This document shows positions 7,441-15,092 of a DNA stretch of 24,824 nucleotides, piece after piece. The stretch is taken from contig CAYLZN010000045.1 of the NCBI GenBank assembly GCA_964387935.1, positions 1 through 24,824 on the forward strand, read 5' to 3'. The notes under the pieces were generated by a model, which worked only from the letters and a program-made list of their open reading frames with translations, was not told the origin of the DNA and did no database searches. Origin of the DNA: CAYLZN01 sp964387935. Its GTDB lineage: Bacteria > Acidobacteriota > Vicinamibacteria > Vicinamibacterales > JAFNAJ01. Numbering within the stretch: position 1 is the stretch's first letter; every line of letters begins with the position of its first letter. Position numbers and translations under genes: made by a program.

Positions 7441-8313
7441 ATGAACGCACTCAAGCAGGTCTCGCTCGTTGCCGCCGTTGTACTCGTCACGGTCGTGGTG
7501 ACTCTCGTCGTTCGCGAGGCGGTGGGTGATGAGCCCACGCTGGGAGACAACGCTCGCCCGCTGACGATGGTCTCTGCCGGCCTGAAGGAGACACGGGACT
7601 ATGTCGTCTTCCTGCCGGAACACTATTCGTCGGACGCTGCCCGACAGTATCCCGTTCTCTACGTGCTGGATGGGCAGTCTCAGGGCGAGCACACGGCGGC
7701 ATCAGCAGCGCTGATGGCCCGCATCGGCGTGATGCCGGAGATCATCGTTGTCGGAGTCTCCAGCATGGACGGCGACCGTCGCAATCGCGACTACACGCCG
7801 CCGGACATGCCCGTCGACAGCGATCGGCCGCAGGGCCCGAACGGATCGGCGAATCGCTTCCTCGCATTCCTCGAGGAGGAGCTGGTTCCGGCCGTGGAGC
7901 GGGAGTACCGCACACAACGTCCACGGATGCTCGCCGGCTGGTCTCGTGGCGGCCTGTTCGTCATGTACTCGTTGCTCGCCGGGCCTGCTGCCTTCGATGC
8001 ACGGTTCGCCCACAGCCCGGCGCTCTGGCGAGAGAACGATCGAATCGTCGTCCAGCTGGAGAGCTTCTTCAACTCCCCTGCAGCGGCCGAAGGGTTTCTC
8101 TTCCTGAGCATCGGTGCACAGGAGAACGCAAAGATGATGGAGGCGTTCAGTCGCACGACCGCGATCCTCGAACGGCGCGCCCCAGCATCACTTCGCTGGC
8201 GCTCGATGCAGAGTCACGGGGGCGTTCACGAGTCGAATCCGCGGCAGGCGACACCCGTGGGGCTCTGCGAGTTCTTCGCGTCCGGACGCGCTGGAGCTGC
8301 CTGTGGCGGCTGA
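7441..8313 (+). CDS. Exported alpha/beta-hydrolase, putative esterase family
   Basis: A 290-residue alpha/beta-hydrolase of the putative-esterase (Fes/IroE, esterase D-like) family. It has an N-terminal hydrophobic helix (about 5-27), acting as signal or anchor, then RDYVVFLPEHY and YPVLYVLDGQ, typical of the family. The nucleophile elbow is GWSRGG with S168; H259 or H263 (SHGGVH) is the likely catalytic His, and an acidic residue near IGAQEN may complete the triad. The start at 7441 is chosen over an in-frame codon at 7411 because GAGGGA lies at the right distance and the signal helix then begins normally. The substrate cannot be read from sequence. Confidence 0.85.
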   Translation: MNALKQVSLVAAVVLVTVVVTLVVREAVGDEPTLGDNARPLTMVSAGLKETRDYVVFLPEHYSSDAARQYPVLYVLDGQSQGEHTAASAALMARIGVMPEIIVVGVSSMDGDRRNRDYTPPDMPVDSDRPQGPNGSANRFLAFLEEELVPAVEREYRTQRPRMLAGWSRGGLFVMYSLLAGPAAFDARFAHSPALWRENDRIVVQLESFFNSPAAAEGFLFLSIGAQENAKMMEAFSRTTAILERRAPASLRWRSMQSHGGVHESNPRQATPVGLCEFFASGRAGAACGG

Positions 8314-8435
8314 TGCGGCTTGGCGCAGATGAGGAGCGAGGCCGAGTGGGGTACGCGGCCGATGGAGTCGAGCGACGCGCACCGACACCTCCTCCTGCAA
8401 CCGACGGGCGAGGCGCAGGCAGGGTAAGATGGCCC

Positions 8436-10466
8436 ATGAGCACGCTGGATCGTCGGGAGTTCCTGGCCAGTGTCGCCGCCGGCGTGACCGCGGGGCCGTT
8501 GGTCCCGGGCCTGGCCGCCGGGTCGGACGCGCAGATCCGGCGTGACGGCAGCGGCCTGGCGCCGCGTGCCTTCACGCCGCTGCCTCTCGGCGCCATTCGC
8601 CCCGCGGGCTGGCTCCAGCGCCAGCTGCGCATCCAGGCCGACGGCCTGAGCGGCCATCTCGACGAGTTCTGGCCGGACGTGGGGCAGAGCCAGTGGTTCG
8701 GCGGCAGGGCCGAGGGCTGGGAACGCGCGCCCTACTGGCTCGACGGGGCGATCCCGCTCGCGTGGATGCTCGATGACGCGCCGATGAAGGCGCGCATCAC
8801 GAAGTACATCGACGTCATCGTGACGCACCAGCGGGCCGATGGCTGGTACGGCCCGTATCCGGAAGACGCCGTCGCGAAGCGCTACGACCTGTGGGCCATC
8901 CTGCTGGCCAACAAGGTCATGGCGCAGTACCACGACGCCACGGGCGACCCCCGGGCGCTCGGCGCGGTGGTGAAGAGCCTGAAGGCGCTCGTCGCGGGCC
9001 TCGACCGGACACCGCTCTACAACTGGGGCCGGTGCCGCTGGTACGAAGGGCTCGTGCCGGCGTACTACGCCTACGAACGCACCGGCGAGACGTGGCTGCT
9101 CGACCTCGCCCGCAAGCTGCGTGCGCAGGGCGCGGACTACGAAGCCCTCTTCGCGACCGACGACCTCGGGGTTCCGACGCCGCGGCGCGGCCTGTGGAAG
9201 TGGACCAAGCACGTGGTCAACACGGCGATGGCCGCCAAGGCGTCGGCGCTCGGCTGGCGCCTCGATCGCAAGCCCTCCGACAGGGCGTGGGCCACCGGCA
9301 TGATCGACTTCCTCGATCGCCACCACGGCCAGGTGACGGGCATGTTCACCGGCGACGAATGCCTGGCTGGCAGGAGTCCCCTCCAGGGCACCGAACTGTG
9401 CGCCGTCGTCGAGTTCATGTACTCCCTCGAGATCCTGTTCTCGGTGTTCGGCGACCCGCGGTTCGGCGATCGTCTGGAACGCGTGACGTTCAACGCGCTG
9501 CCGGCCACCTTCACGCCGGACATGTGGGCGCACCAGTACGACCAGCAGGTCAACCAGGTGCAGTGCACGATCAACCCGGACCACCACTGGACGACGAACG
9601 GGCCCGAGTCCAACCTCTATGGCCTCGAACCCAACTTCGGCTGCTGCACGTCGAACATGCACCAGGGTTGGCCGAAATTCGTCGCGCACCTGTGGATGAA
9701 GACGCCGGACGAAGGCCTCGCCGCAGCGGCGTACGCGCCGAGCCGCGCGCACTTCACGTCGCACGGCGTGCCGGTGACGGTCGCCCTCGACACCGATTAC
9801 CCGTTCCGCGAGACGCTGACGATCACCGTGACACCGGAGCGGCCCGCGACGTTCCCGCTGGTGCTGCGGGTGCCCGCGTGGGCCGAGGGCGCGACGGTGC
9901 GCGTCGGCGGCGGCGCCGCGTCGCCCATGCAGGCCGGCACGCTCCACCGGGTCGATCGCGAGTGGTCCGGCAGCGTCGAGGTGGCCATCCGATTCCCCAT
10001 GAAGCCGGTCGTGTCCGTGCGGTACAACGGCGCCGTGACCCTCGAGCGCGGCCCGCTCGTGTACGCCCTGAAGATCGGCGAAGGGTGGACGCGGGTGAAC
10101 GCCGACAAGCCGCACCGTGACCTGCCGCACGGCGACTTCGAGGTCCGGCCGACGACACCCTGGAACTACGCGCTCGTGGCCGACCCTGCGACGCCAGACG
10201 CGGCAGCCGTCTTCGAAGAGCGGCCCGTCGGCGACAGGGCCTTCTCCCCGGAAGGCGCGGGCATCGTCGCTCACGCGAAGGGCCGGAAGATGCCCACCTG
10301 GAAGATCGTCCACGGGTGGGCGGCCGAAATCTCGTCGCCCGACCAGCAGTGGGCCGATGCGTCACGGGTGGTCACGGCGGAGCCCGTCGAGGATCTGACG
10401 CTGATTCCGTACGGCTGCACGAACATCCGGATCACGGAATTCCCGAAAGCGACGTCGTCCGATTGA
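8436..10466 (+). CDS. Tat-exported GH127/DUF1680-type glycosidase (beta-L-arabinofuranosidase-like)
   Basis: A 676-residue glycoside hydrolase of the GH127/GH146 (DUF1680) type, likely releasing beta-L-arabinofuranose or a related sugar from plant or exopolysaccharide material. The N-terminus has a twin-arginine signal (STLDRREFLASVAAGVTAG). The catalytic zinc-thiolate motif of the Bifidobacterium enzyme HypBA1 is recognisable: E320-L-C322 and the paired C403-C404, at similar spacing; E308 (TGDEC) is a candidate acid/base. The alpha/alpha-barrel core is followed by C-terminal beta domains. The ATG at 8436 is preferred over upstream in-frame codons because it begins the Tat signal. TAAGAT at 8425-8430 could be a -10 box giving a nearly leaderless start, but no -35 is visible. 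Exact family and substrate are uncertain. Confidence 0.85.
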   Translation: MSTLDRREFLASVAAGVTAGPLVPGLAAGSDAQIRRDGSGLAPRAFTPLPLGAIRPAGWLQRQLRIQADGLSGHLDEFWPDVGQSQWFGGRAEGWERAPYWLDGAIPLAWMLDDAPMKARITKYIDVIVTHQRADGWYGPYPEDAVAKRYDLWAILLANKVMAQYHDATGDPRALGAVVKSLKALVAGLDRTPLYNWGRCRWYEGLVPAYYAYERTGETWLLDLARKLRAQGADYEALFATDDLGVPTPRRGLWKWTKHVVNTAMAAKASALGWRLDRKPSDRAWATGMIDFLDRHHGQVTGMFTGDECLAGRSPLQGTELCAVVEFMYSLEILFSVFGDPRFGDRLERVTFNALPATFTPDMWAHQYDQQVNQVQCTINPDHHWTTNGPESNLYGLEPNFGCCTSNMHQGWPKFVAHLWMKTPDEGLAAAAYAPSRAHFTSHGVPVTVALDTDYPFRETLTITVTPERPATFPLVLRVPAWAEGATVRVGGGAASPMQAGTLHRVDREWSGSVEVAIRFPMKPVVSVRYNGAVTLERGPLVYALKIGEGWTRVNADKPHRDLPHGDFEVRPTTPWNYALVADPATPDAAAVFEERPVGDRAFSPEGAGIVAHAKGRKMPTWKIVHGWAAEISSPDQQWADASRVVTAEPVEDLTLIPYGCTNIRITEFPKATSSD

Positions 10467-10491
10467 TGTGACCTCGTGACCGCGGCCACTC

Positions 10492-10500
10492 TGCTATCAT
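10492..10500 (+). promoter_or_regulatory. Possible extended -10 promoter of the S10 peptidase gene
   Basis: TGCTATCAT is an extended -10 element (TG-N-TATCAT) 26 nt upstream of the ATG at 10527, with no matching -35. A start near 10507 would leave a short leader that includes the Shine-Dalgarno ACGGAG at 10512-10517. Confidence 0.35.
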
Positions 10501-10526
10501 CTCGCCCCGAAACGGAGCACCCCCCG

Positions 10527-12083
10527 ATGTCAACCCGCGTCGTACTCCTCGCACTCGCGCTGATCGCCGTCCCGTCACCCGTTGCGCTCGCTCAGCCGCC
10601 ACAACGGCCCGGTGCTCCTCCGTCGGTCCAGCCTGCCGAACAGGACCGCCAGCGGCCGGCCCAATACGAAACGGCCGGGCCGAACGAGGAGAAGGTCTCT
10701 CAGACGTCGCACACGATGCGGCTCGACGGGGTCGAGATCAGGTACACCGCGACGGCGGGCACGGTCCCGATCCGGCTCGACGACGGGAAGGTGGCCGCGC
10801 GCATGTTCTTCGTGGCGTACACGAAGGACGGCGAGCACGTGAAGACGCGGCCCATCTCGTTCCTCTACAACGGAGGCCCGGGCTCGGCGAGCGTCTGGCT
10901 GCACATGGGCTCGTACGGCCCGAAGATCGCCAGGATGGCGGACGAGGGGTTCCAGCCGGCGCCCCCGTACGAGCTCGTGGACAATCCGCACTCGCTCCTC
11001 GACGTGTCGGACCTGGTGTTCGTGGACGCGATCGACACCGGCTACAGCCGCGTGCTGCCCGGCATCGACAACAGTCGGTTCCACGGTCAGGAGGGCGACA
11101 TCCGCGCGTTCGGCGAGTTCGTCGCGGAGTACGTGCGCGTGTACAACCGGTATCCTTCTCCGAAGTTCCTCATCGGCGAGAGCTACGGCACCATCCGCTC
11201 GGCGGGCCTGGCAGAGGAGCTGCAGAACCGCCACGGGATCGAGCTCAACGGCGTCGGCCTCCTGTCGGCGCTCCTCACCTACCAGACGCTCCAGCCCGCA
11301 CCCAACAACGACGTCGCGTGGGCGGTCCAGATCCAGACGTTCGCCGCCACGGCCTGGTACCACAAGAAGCTGCCGGCCGACCTGCAGCAGAAGACGGTGA
11401 AGCAGGTCGTGGACGAGGCGCGGACCTTCGCGTTTGGCGAGTACATGTCGGCGCTGACCAGGGGCAACCTGCTCACCGAGGCCGAGCGCACGGCGATGGC
11501 CGGCAGGCTCGCGCGCTACACGGGCCTCCCGGCCGAGTACATCCTGCGGGCCAACCTGCGTGTCGACTCCGGCCGATTCCGCAAGGAGCTGCTCCGCGAT
11601 CGGCGCCTCGTCGTCGGACGCCTCGACGGCCGGTTCACGGCACTCGACGCCGACGCCGCCGGAGAGCGTCAGGAGTTCGATCCGTCGAACGTGGCGCTGT
11701 CCGGGCCCTACGTCGCGACGTTCCGCGACTACGTGAAGAACACGCTGAAGTGGGAATCGGACCTGCACTACCCGACGTCGGGCAACGTGCGTCCGTGGAC
11801 CTACGTGCAGAACCGGTACATGGACATGACGGACGCGCTCCGCCAGACCATGGCGAAGAACCCGTTCCTGAAGGTGTTCGTGATGTGCGGCTACTACGAC
11901 ATGGCCACGTACGTCGGCGGCGCGGAGTTCAATCTCTGGCACATGGCCTACGACAAGCCGATCACCGACCGCGTGTCGTTCGGCTACTACGAGGCCGGGC
12001 ACATGATGTACATCCGGCCCTCCGAGCACGCCGCCCTGAAGAAGGACACGGCGGCGTTCATCCGGTCGGCGGTCGGCCGGTAA
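10527..12083 (+). CDS. Secreted S10 serine carboxypeptidase-like peptidase
   Basis: A 518-residue member of peptidase family S10. It has a signal peptide (about 1-22, ending VALAQP) and a proline-rich linker, then the S10 core. The oxyanion segment is SFLYNGGPGSASVWLHMG. The triad is S219 (IGESYGTIR), D458 (CGYYDMAT) and H492 (EAGHMMY), all at typical positions. The ATG at 10527 is chosen over the longer 10476 frame because of the signal peptide and the ACGGAG ribosome site. It follows the GH127-type gene by 60 nt in the same direction; joint expression is possible. The family removes C-terminal amino acids; the substrate here is unknown. Confidence 0.93.
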   Translation: MSTRVVLLALALIAVPSPVALAQPPQRPGAPPSVQPAEQDRQRPAQYETAGPNEEKVSQTSHTMRLDGVEIRYTATAGTVPIRLDDGKVAARMFFVAYTKDGEHVKTRPISFLYNGGPGSASVWLHMGSYGPKIARMADEGFQPAPPYELVDNPHSLLDVSDLVFVDAIDTGYSRVLPGIDNSRFHGQEGDIRAFGEFVAEYVRVYNRYPSPKFLIGESYGTIRSAGLAEELQNRHGIELNGVGLLSALLTYQTLQPAPNNDVAWAVQIQTFAATAWYHKKLPADLQQKTVKQVVDEARTFAFGEYMSALTRGNLLTEAERTAMAGRLARYTGLPAEYILRANLRVDSGRFRKELLRDRRLVVGRLDGRFTALDADAAGERQEFDPSNVALSGPYVATFRDYVKNTLKWESDLHYPTSGNVRPWTYVQNRYMDMTDALRQTMAKNPFLKVFVMCGYYDMATYVGGAEFNLWHMAYDKPITDRVSFGYYEAGHMMYIRPSEHAALKKDTAAFIRSAVGR

Positions 12084-12105
12084 CGGCACGGGACGAGCGT
12101 CCGCC

Positions 12106-12395
12106 TCATCCGACGTCGCAGACCTCGTCGAGCGCGACGCGAAGATCCTGACCACTGCCGCCCGGCAGGACCTGCCGCGCGCGACACATCCACGCCGCCA
12201 CTCGAGCCGTGGCGAAGCTCACGCCGTGAGGCACGTACTCGGGGGGAATGCCCGCCAGGGACGCGCCGTCGGGACAGGCTGAGAAACCTGCCCCCTGTCC
12301 CGCCGGCCGTCGAAGGCGATCAAGGGGGCATGTCGGGTCGGCCGTGACCAACACCAGTCCAGGCACGACCGCGCATCCAGGATCGCCATCCGGCG
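12106..12395 (-). pseudogene. C-terminal remnant of a subtilisin-like (S8) protease
   Basis: About 95 codons matching the end of an S8 protease: GLVLVTADPTCPLDRL, then GIPPEYVPHGVSFATARVAA, which carries the catalytic Ser motif G-x-S-F-A-T (Ser codon at 12217-12219), ending DEVCDVG and a stop. The catalytic Asp and His regions and the start are missing. The fragment begins where the ABC ATPase remnant ends and is in a different frame. QhpE, the protease of quinohemoprotein amine dehydrogenase maturation, is the kind of protein that would fit beside the two neighbouring remnants, but this identity is inferred. Confidence 0.7.
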
Positions 12396-12400
12396 AGCGG

Positions 12401-12992
12401 CCGGCGCTCCGATTCGGGATCCAGCGAGGCGCTTGGCTCGTCGAGCAACAGGACGGACGGATCTGCGAGAAGCGCCCGTGCGACGGCCAGTCGCTGGCGC
12501 TCCCCGGCCGACAGCGCGGCCCCCTCCTCCGACCACGGTCTGGAGTCCTTTCGGCAGGGCCCGCACGACCGCGTCCAGGCCGGTGGCGTGCAGGGCGGAT
12601 TCGACGTCGGCATCCGTCGCGTCCGGCCGGGTGTAGCGGAGGTTCTCGGTAATGGTCGTGTGGAAGAAACACGGCTCCTGGTCGACCAGAGCCACCTCGC
12701 GCCTGAGGTCGGCCAGGCGCATGGTCCTGATGTCTCGTCCGTCGATCAGGACGCGTCCCGAATCGGGATCGAGCAGGCGGACGATGAGGTCCGCGATGGT
12801 CGACTTGCCGCTGCCGCTCGCACCGACGAGCGCCACCGTCTCGCCCGGGCTCACCGAAAAGCTTGCATCCACGAGCACCGGTTCACGGTCGAATGAGAAG
12901 CTGACACGCTCGAAGCGGACTTCCCCGCCGGCGCGCGCCAGGGGCCCGGCCGTCGGTGACTCGACGACGTCAGGCGGCTCGCCGAGCCTTGG
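12401..12992 (-). pseudogene. Frameshifted ABC exporter ATPase domain remnant
   Basis: Linker and nucleotide-binding domain of an ABC exporter, broken by a one-base frame change. The frame from about 12992 reads RLGEPPDVVESP, then EVRFERVSFSFD and Walker A GASGSGKST (12798-12824), the Q-loop VDQEP, and LPKGLQTVVG. Near 12521-12531, in a GGAGGAGGGG run, the frame shifts; the other frame gives the signature LSAGERQ (12494-12514) and Walker B VLLLDEP (12434-12454), then SASLDPESERR. The H-loop is lost where sequence switches to the protease remnant. The matching transmembrane domain survives only as 42 codons just upstream. Confidence 0.85.
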
Positions 12993-13113
12993 AGAGGTAG
13001 GGCAACGCCAGCGCCAGCGCGGTGCTGGCCAGACCTGCGCTGGCCACCAGCAGCAATCGTGTCCAATGAGGTGCCAGGTAACCCAGGGCCCGTCGCAGTG
13101 CCTGGCCTTCCAT
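12988..13113 (-). pseudogene. N-terminal remnant of the ABC exporter transmembrane domain
   Basis: Forty-two codons beginning MEGQALRRALGYLAPHW, followed by a hydrophobic stretch ending LALALPYLSK, as at the start of single-chain ABC exporters (a basic cytoplasmic end, then helix 1). At about 12988-12992 it passes, with a frame change, into the linker just before the ATPase domain. So roughly 270 codons of membrane domain appear deleted between the two pieces of one former gene. It is probably not functional. Confidence 0.75.
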
Positions 13114-13126
13114 GGCGGTGATCAGC

Positions 13127-13219
13127 GGCGCGCGCGAGCAGGCGGGCGGCCGTCGATCCGGCGGGGCCGGCACCCACGATGGCCACGTCGGCCCGCACGG
13201 TGGCGCTGGGGTCGTTCAT
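13127..13219 (-). pseudogene. N-terminal remnant of a FAD-dependent oxidoreductase
   Basis: Thirty-one codons starting at ATG 13219, with AGGAAG upstream as a ribosome site. The frame reads RADVAIVGAGPAGSTAARLL, a Rossmann dinucleotide-binding motif (G16-x-G18-x-x-G21) typical of the tryptophan-halogenase, geranylgeranyl-reductase and monooxygenase group. Homology then stops abruptly, and the next recognisable sequence is the start of the ABC exporter. A TGA in another frame a few bases before that start may be the old stop of this gene, so its interior seems deleted. QhpG, a flavoprotein monooxygenase, is a possible parent. Confidence 0.7.
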
Positions 13220-13335
13220 CGCGATCTTCTTCCTGCTCGGTCCCTTCTATTCTGCACGAAGGGACGGGCAGTCACCTCGTCGAGCGCGTGACTCTCCACG
13301 TGGGCCGCCGGCGTGCGCGGGATCCACCCCTCGTC

Positions 13336-13364
13336 TTGATCGACCAGACATGTCCATTTATGAT
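13336..13364 (+). promoter_or_regulatory. Sigma-70-type promoter of toxin-antitoxin pair 2
   Basis: TTGATC (13336-13341), a 17-nt spacer and TATGAT (13359-13364) form a strong promoter. The predicted +1 is 13371, which is the A of the antitoxin ATG, so the transcript should be leaderless. This rules out the upstream in-frame ATG at 13350, which lies inside the promoter. Confidence 0.75.
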
Positions 13365-13378
13365 CGCAACATGGACAT
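13350..13378. promoter_or_regulatory. Inverted-repeat operator of toxin-antitoxin pair 2
   Basis: ATGTCCAT (13350-13357) and ATGGACAT (13371-13378) form a perfect 8-bp inverted repeat with a 13-nt spacer. It brackets the -10 box, and its right arm includes the start codon. An autoregulatory role is inferred from position and from the analogous site of pair 1. Confidence 0.65.
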
Positions 13379-13613
13379 TTCGGTGAGCGACTTCAAGCAG
13401 CGCTGTCTCGATATCATCCGCCGCGTCGAGAGGACGGGACGCCCGGTCACGATCACGCGCCGCGGGAGGGTGGTCGCACGGCTCCACCCGCCGCCCGCAC
13501 TCGCCGCCGGGAGTCGCAAGCCCTGGGAGGAACTCCGGGCGCTCGGCGGGCGCCTTCTCGCGCCTCCCGGGGAGTCCGTGGTCCGCAACGAGGACTTCGA
13601 GGCGCTGCGGTGA
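13371..13613 (+). CDS. Phd/YefM-type antitoxin (VapB role)
   Basis: Antitoxin of 80 residues paired with the PIN toxin that overlaps its end. The N-terminus MDISVSDFKQRCLDIIRRVE, followed by PVTITRRGRVVARLHP, is the Phd/YefM fold; the C-terminal half (RKPWEELRALGGRLLAPPGE, then ED and EALR) would be the toxin-binding tail. The open frame runs back to 13179, but the promoter lies inside that extension and predicts transcription from the ATG at 13371. No Shine-Dalgarno is possible on such a transcript. The gene sits directly beside the eroded cluster on its left. Confidence 0.9.
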   Translation: MDISVSDFKQRCLDIIRRVERTGRPVTITRRGRVVARLHPPPALAAGSRKPWEELRALGGRLLAPPGESVVRNEDFEALR

Positions 13614-14020
13614 AGGTCCTGCTCGACACCCACGTGTGGATCGGCTGGCTGCTGCCGCAGACCACCATGTCTCCCCGCGAGCGCAGGACGCTCGACCTGG
13701 CTGCCGAGCGCAGCGAGGTCCGCATTTCGGCGATCAGCCTGTGGGAAGCGCAGATGCTGCACGCCAAGGGGCGCCTGGAGCTTCCGGTGCCACTGCCGGC
13801 CTGGCTGCAGGCTGCCGCGTCGCCGGAGGTCGTGACGGTGATGCCGCTGGACCTCGACGTCGTCGTCGCGCTCGACGCCCTGCCCGCGACGTTCCACGGG
13901 GATCCCGCCGACCGGATCATCGTGGCCACCGCACGCGCCCACGCGCTGCCACTGGCGACAAAGGACGCGCGCATCCGCCAGTCTCGGCTGATCAGGCTCT
14001 GGAAACCGACGCACCCATGA
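13610..14020 (+). CDS. PIN-domain toxin, VapC family
   Basis: A 136-residue PIN-domain ribonuclease toxin. It has the typical order: D6 (LLDTHVWIGWLL), E46 (ISAISLWEAQ), D98 and D101 (GDPADRIIVATA) and D119 (LATKDARI). This is the subgroup with a DTHxxxW start and a GDPxDR motif, different from the YAESSA-type toxin of the first pair. The GTG start at 13610 overlaps the antitoxin stop by GTGA, the same junction as in pair 1. It is convergent with the MscS gene, whose stop lies 57 nt beyond. The target RNA is unknown. Confidence 0.92.
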   Translation: MKVLLDTHVWIGWLLPQTTMSPRERRTLDLAAERSEVRISAISLWEAQMLHAKGRLELPVPLPAWLQAAASPEVVTVMPLDLDVVVALDALPATFHGDPADRIIVATARAHALPLATKDARIRQSRLIRLWKPTHP

Positions 14021-14077
14021 AGTCCGCTCGTCGCCGTGCAGCCTGGTGGGCGCCATCCTCGCGAAGGACGCCGGCCG

Positions 14078-14896
14078 CTACCGCGGAGCCGCGGGCTGGG
14101 CGATCCGGAAGTGCTGCTCGGGCACCGGGTAGCCCGCCGCGCCGAAGGTCGCGATGATCGCCTTGTTGGTGTCGAAGTAGACCTGCCAGTAACGGCTGGT
14201 GTGGCAATACGGCCGCACGGCAAGCACCGGCCCCATGGGCGTGAAGTCGATCACCTCGACGTCCGGCGCAGGAGTCCCCTCCACGTTCGGAATGGCCGCC
14301 AGCGCCGCCTTCAGCCTCGTGATGGCATCGTTGACGTCCACGCCGTGAGCGAGCTGCGCGACGCGGTCGACGCGCCGGTACGGGTTCACCGAGAAGTTCT
14401 TGATCGTGTCGCCGAACACCTTCGCGTTGCCGATGATGGTGTGCACGTTGTCCGGCGTGCTGACCGTGGTGCCGAAGAGGCCGATGGCCTCGACGGTGCC
14501 CTCGACGCCGCCAGCCAGGATGTAGTCGCCCACCTTGAACGGCCGCAGCACGATCAGGAAGCCGCCGGCCGCGAAGTTCGACAGCAGCCCGCCCCACGCC
14601 GCACCGATGGCCAGGCCGATGCCGGCGATCAACGCCGCGAAGGAGGTCGTCTCCAGGCCGAAGTAGCCGAGGATCCCGACGACGAGCAGGATGTTGAGGG
14701 CGACCGAGATGAAATTGCCGACGTAGCGGAGGACGGTGGGGTCCACCTCCTGCCTGGTGAGGGCCGCCGTCAGCAACCGGACGACCAGACCGATCAGCCA
14801 GCGACCGACGACGAAGATCGCGAGCGCGATCAACAACTGGAGCCCGACGCGGGCTCCCCATTCCAGGATGAGGGCGCTGATCTGTTCGATGGTCAT
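14078..14896 (-). CDS. mscS: Small-conductance mechanosensitive channel (MscS family)
   Basis: A 272-residue MscS-type channel that would open under membrane tension to release solutes during hypo-osmotic shock. Three membrane helices are visible, near residues 19-39, 61-79 and 84-115. The pore helix GLAIGAAWGGLLSNFAAGGF has the Gly/Ala packing pattern of MscS, followed by RPFKVGDYI, the start of the beta domain. The vestibule part contains GLFGTTVSTPDN and NPYRRVDRV. Length is close to that of E. coli MscS. AAGGAG precedes the ATG at 14896. A TAGAAT box on the minus strand (14981-14986) might be its -10, without a clear -35. Confidence 0.95.
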   Translation of the reverse strand: MTIEQISALILEWGARVGLQLLIALAIFVVGRWLIGLVVRLLTAALTRQEVDPTVLRYVGNFISVALNILLVVGILGYFGLETTSFAALIAGIGLAIGAAWGGLLSNFAAGGFLIVLRPFKVGDYILAGGVEGTVEAIGLFGTTVSTPDNVHTIIGNAKVFGDTIKNFSVNPYRRVDRVAQLAHGVDVNDAITRLKAALAAIPNVEGTPAPDVEVIDFTPMGPVLAVRPYCHTSRYWQVYFDTNKAIIATFGAAGYPVPEQHFRIAQPAAPR

Positions 14897-15024
14897 GGCA
14901 CGAGTGCTCCTTCCGCGTCTTCCGAAATGGCTCTGCGGTGACCGCGCGCGGCGTAGGTGCCTGGCGTGGTGACCCGGGCGATTCTACCGTCAACCCGGGC
15001 ACCCTCGTGCGCCAGTGGGCCTGA

Positions 15025-15053
15025 TTGACTCGGCACCGTGCCCGACGTAGAGT
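15025..15053 (+). promoter_or_regulatory. Sigma-70-type promoter of the GNAT gene
   Basis: TTGACT (15025-15030), a 17-nt spacer and TAGAGT (15048-15053) form a good promoter. A start near 15060 leaves a leader of about 33 nt that contains GGAGAAGGAG, a strong ribosome site for the ATG at 15093. Confidence 0.65.
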
Positions 15054-15092
15054 CTCGCCACACGAAAATATCAGGGGAGAAGGAGCGTCCGA

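Noticed and set aside
8226..10313. Long minus-strand open frame opposite the glycosidase
   Set aside because: Shadow of the GH127-type gene, which has catalytic motifs and a Tat signal; the antisense product is low-complexity Arg/His/Val-rich.
14021..14077. Possible terminator between the convergent VapC and MscS genes
   Set aside because: Contains only CCGCGG-type short palindromes, with no long stem or U-tract.
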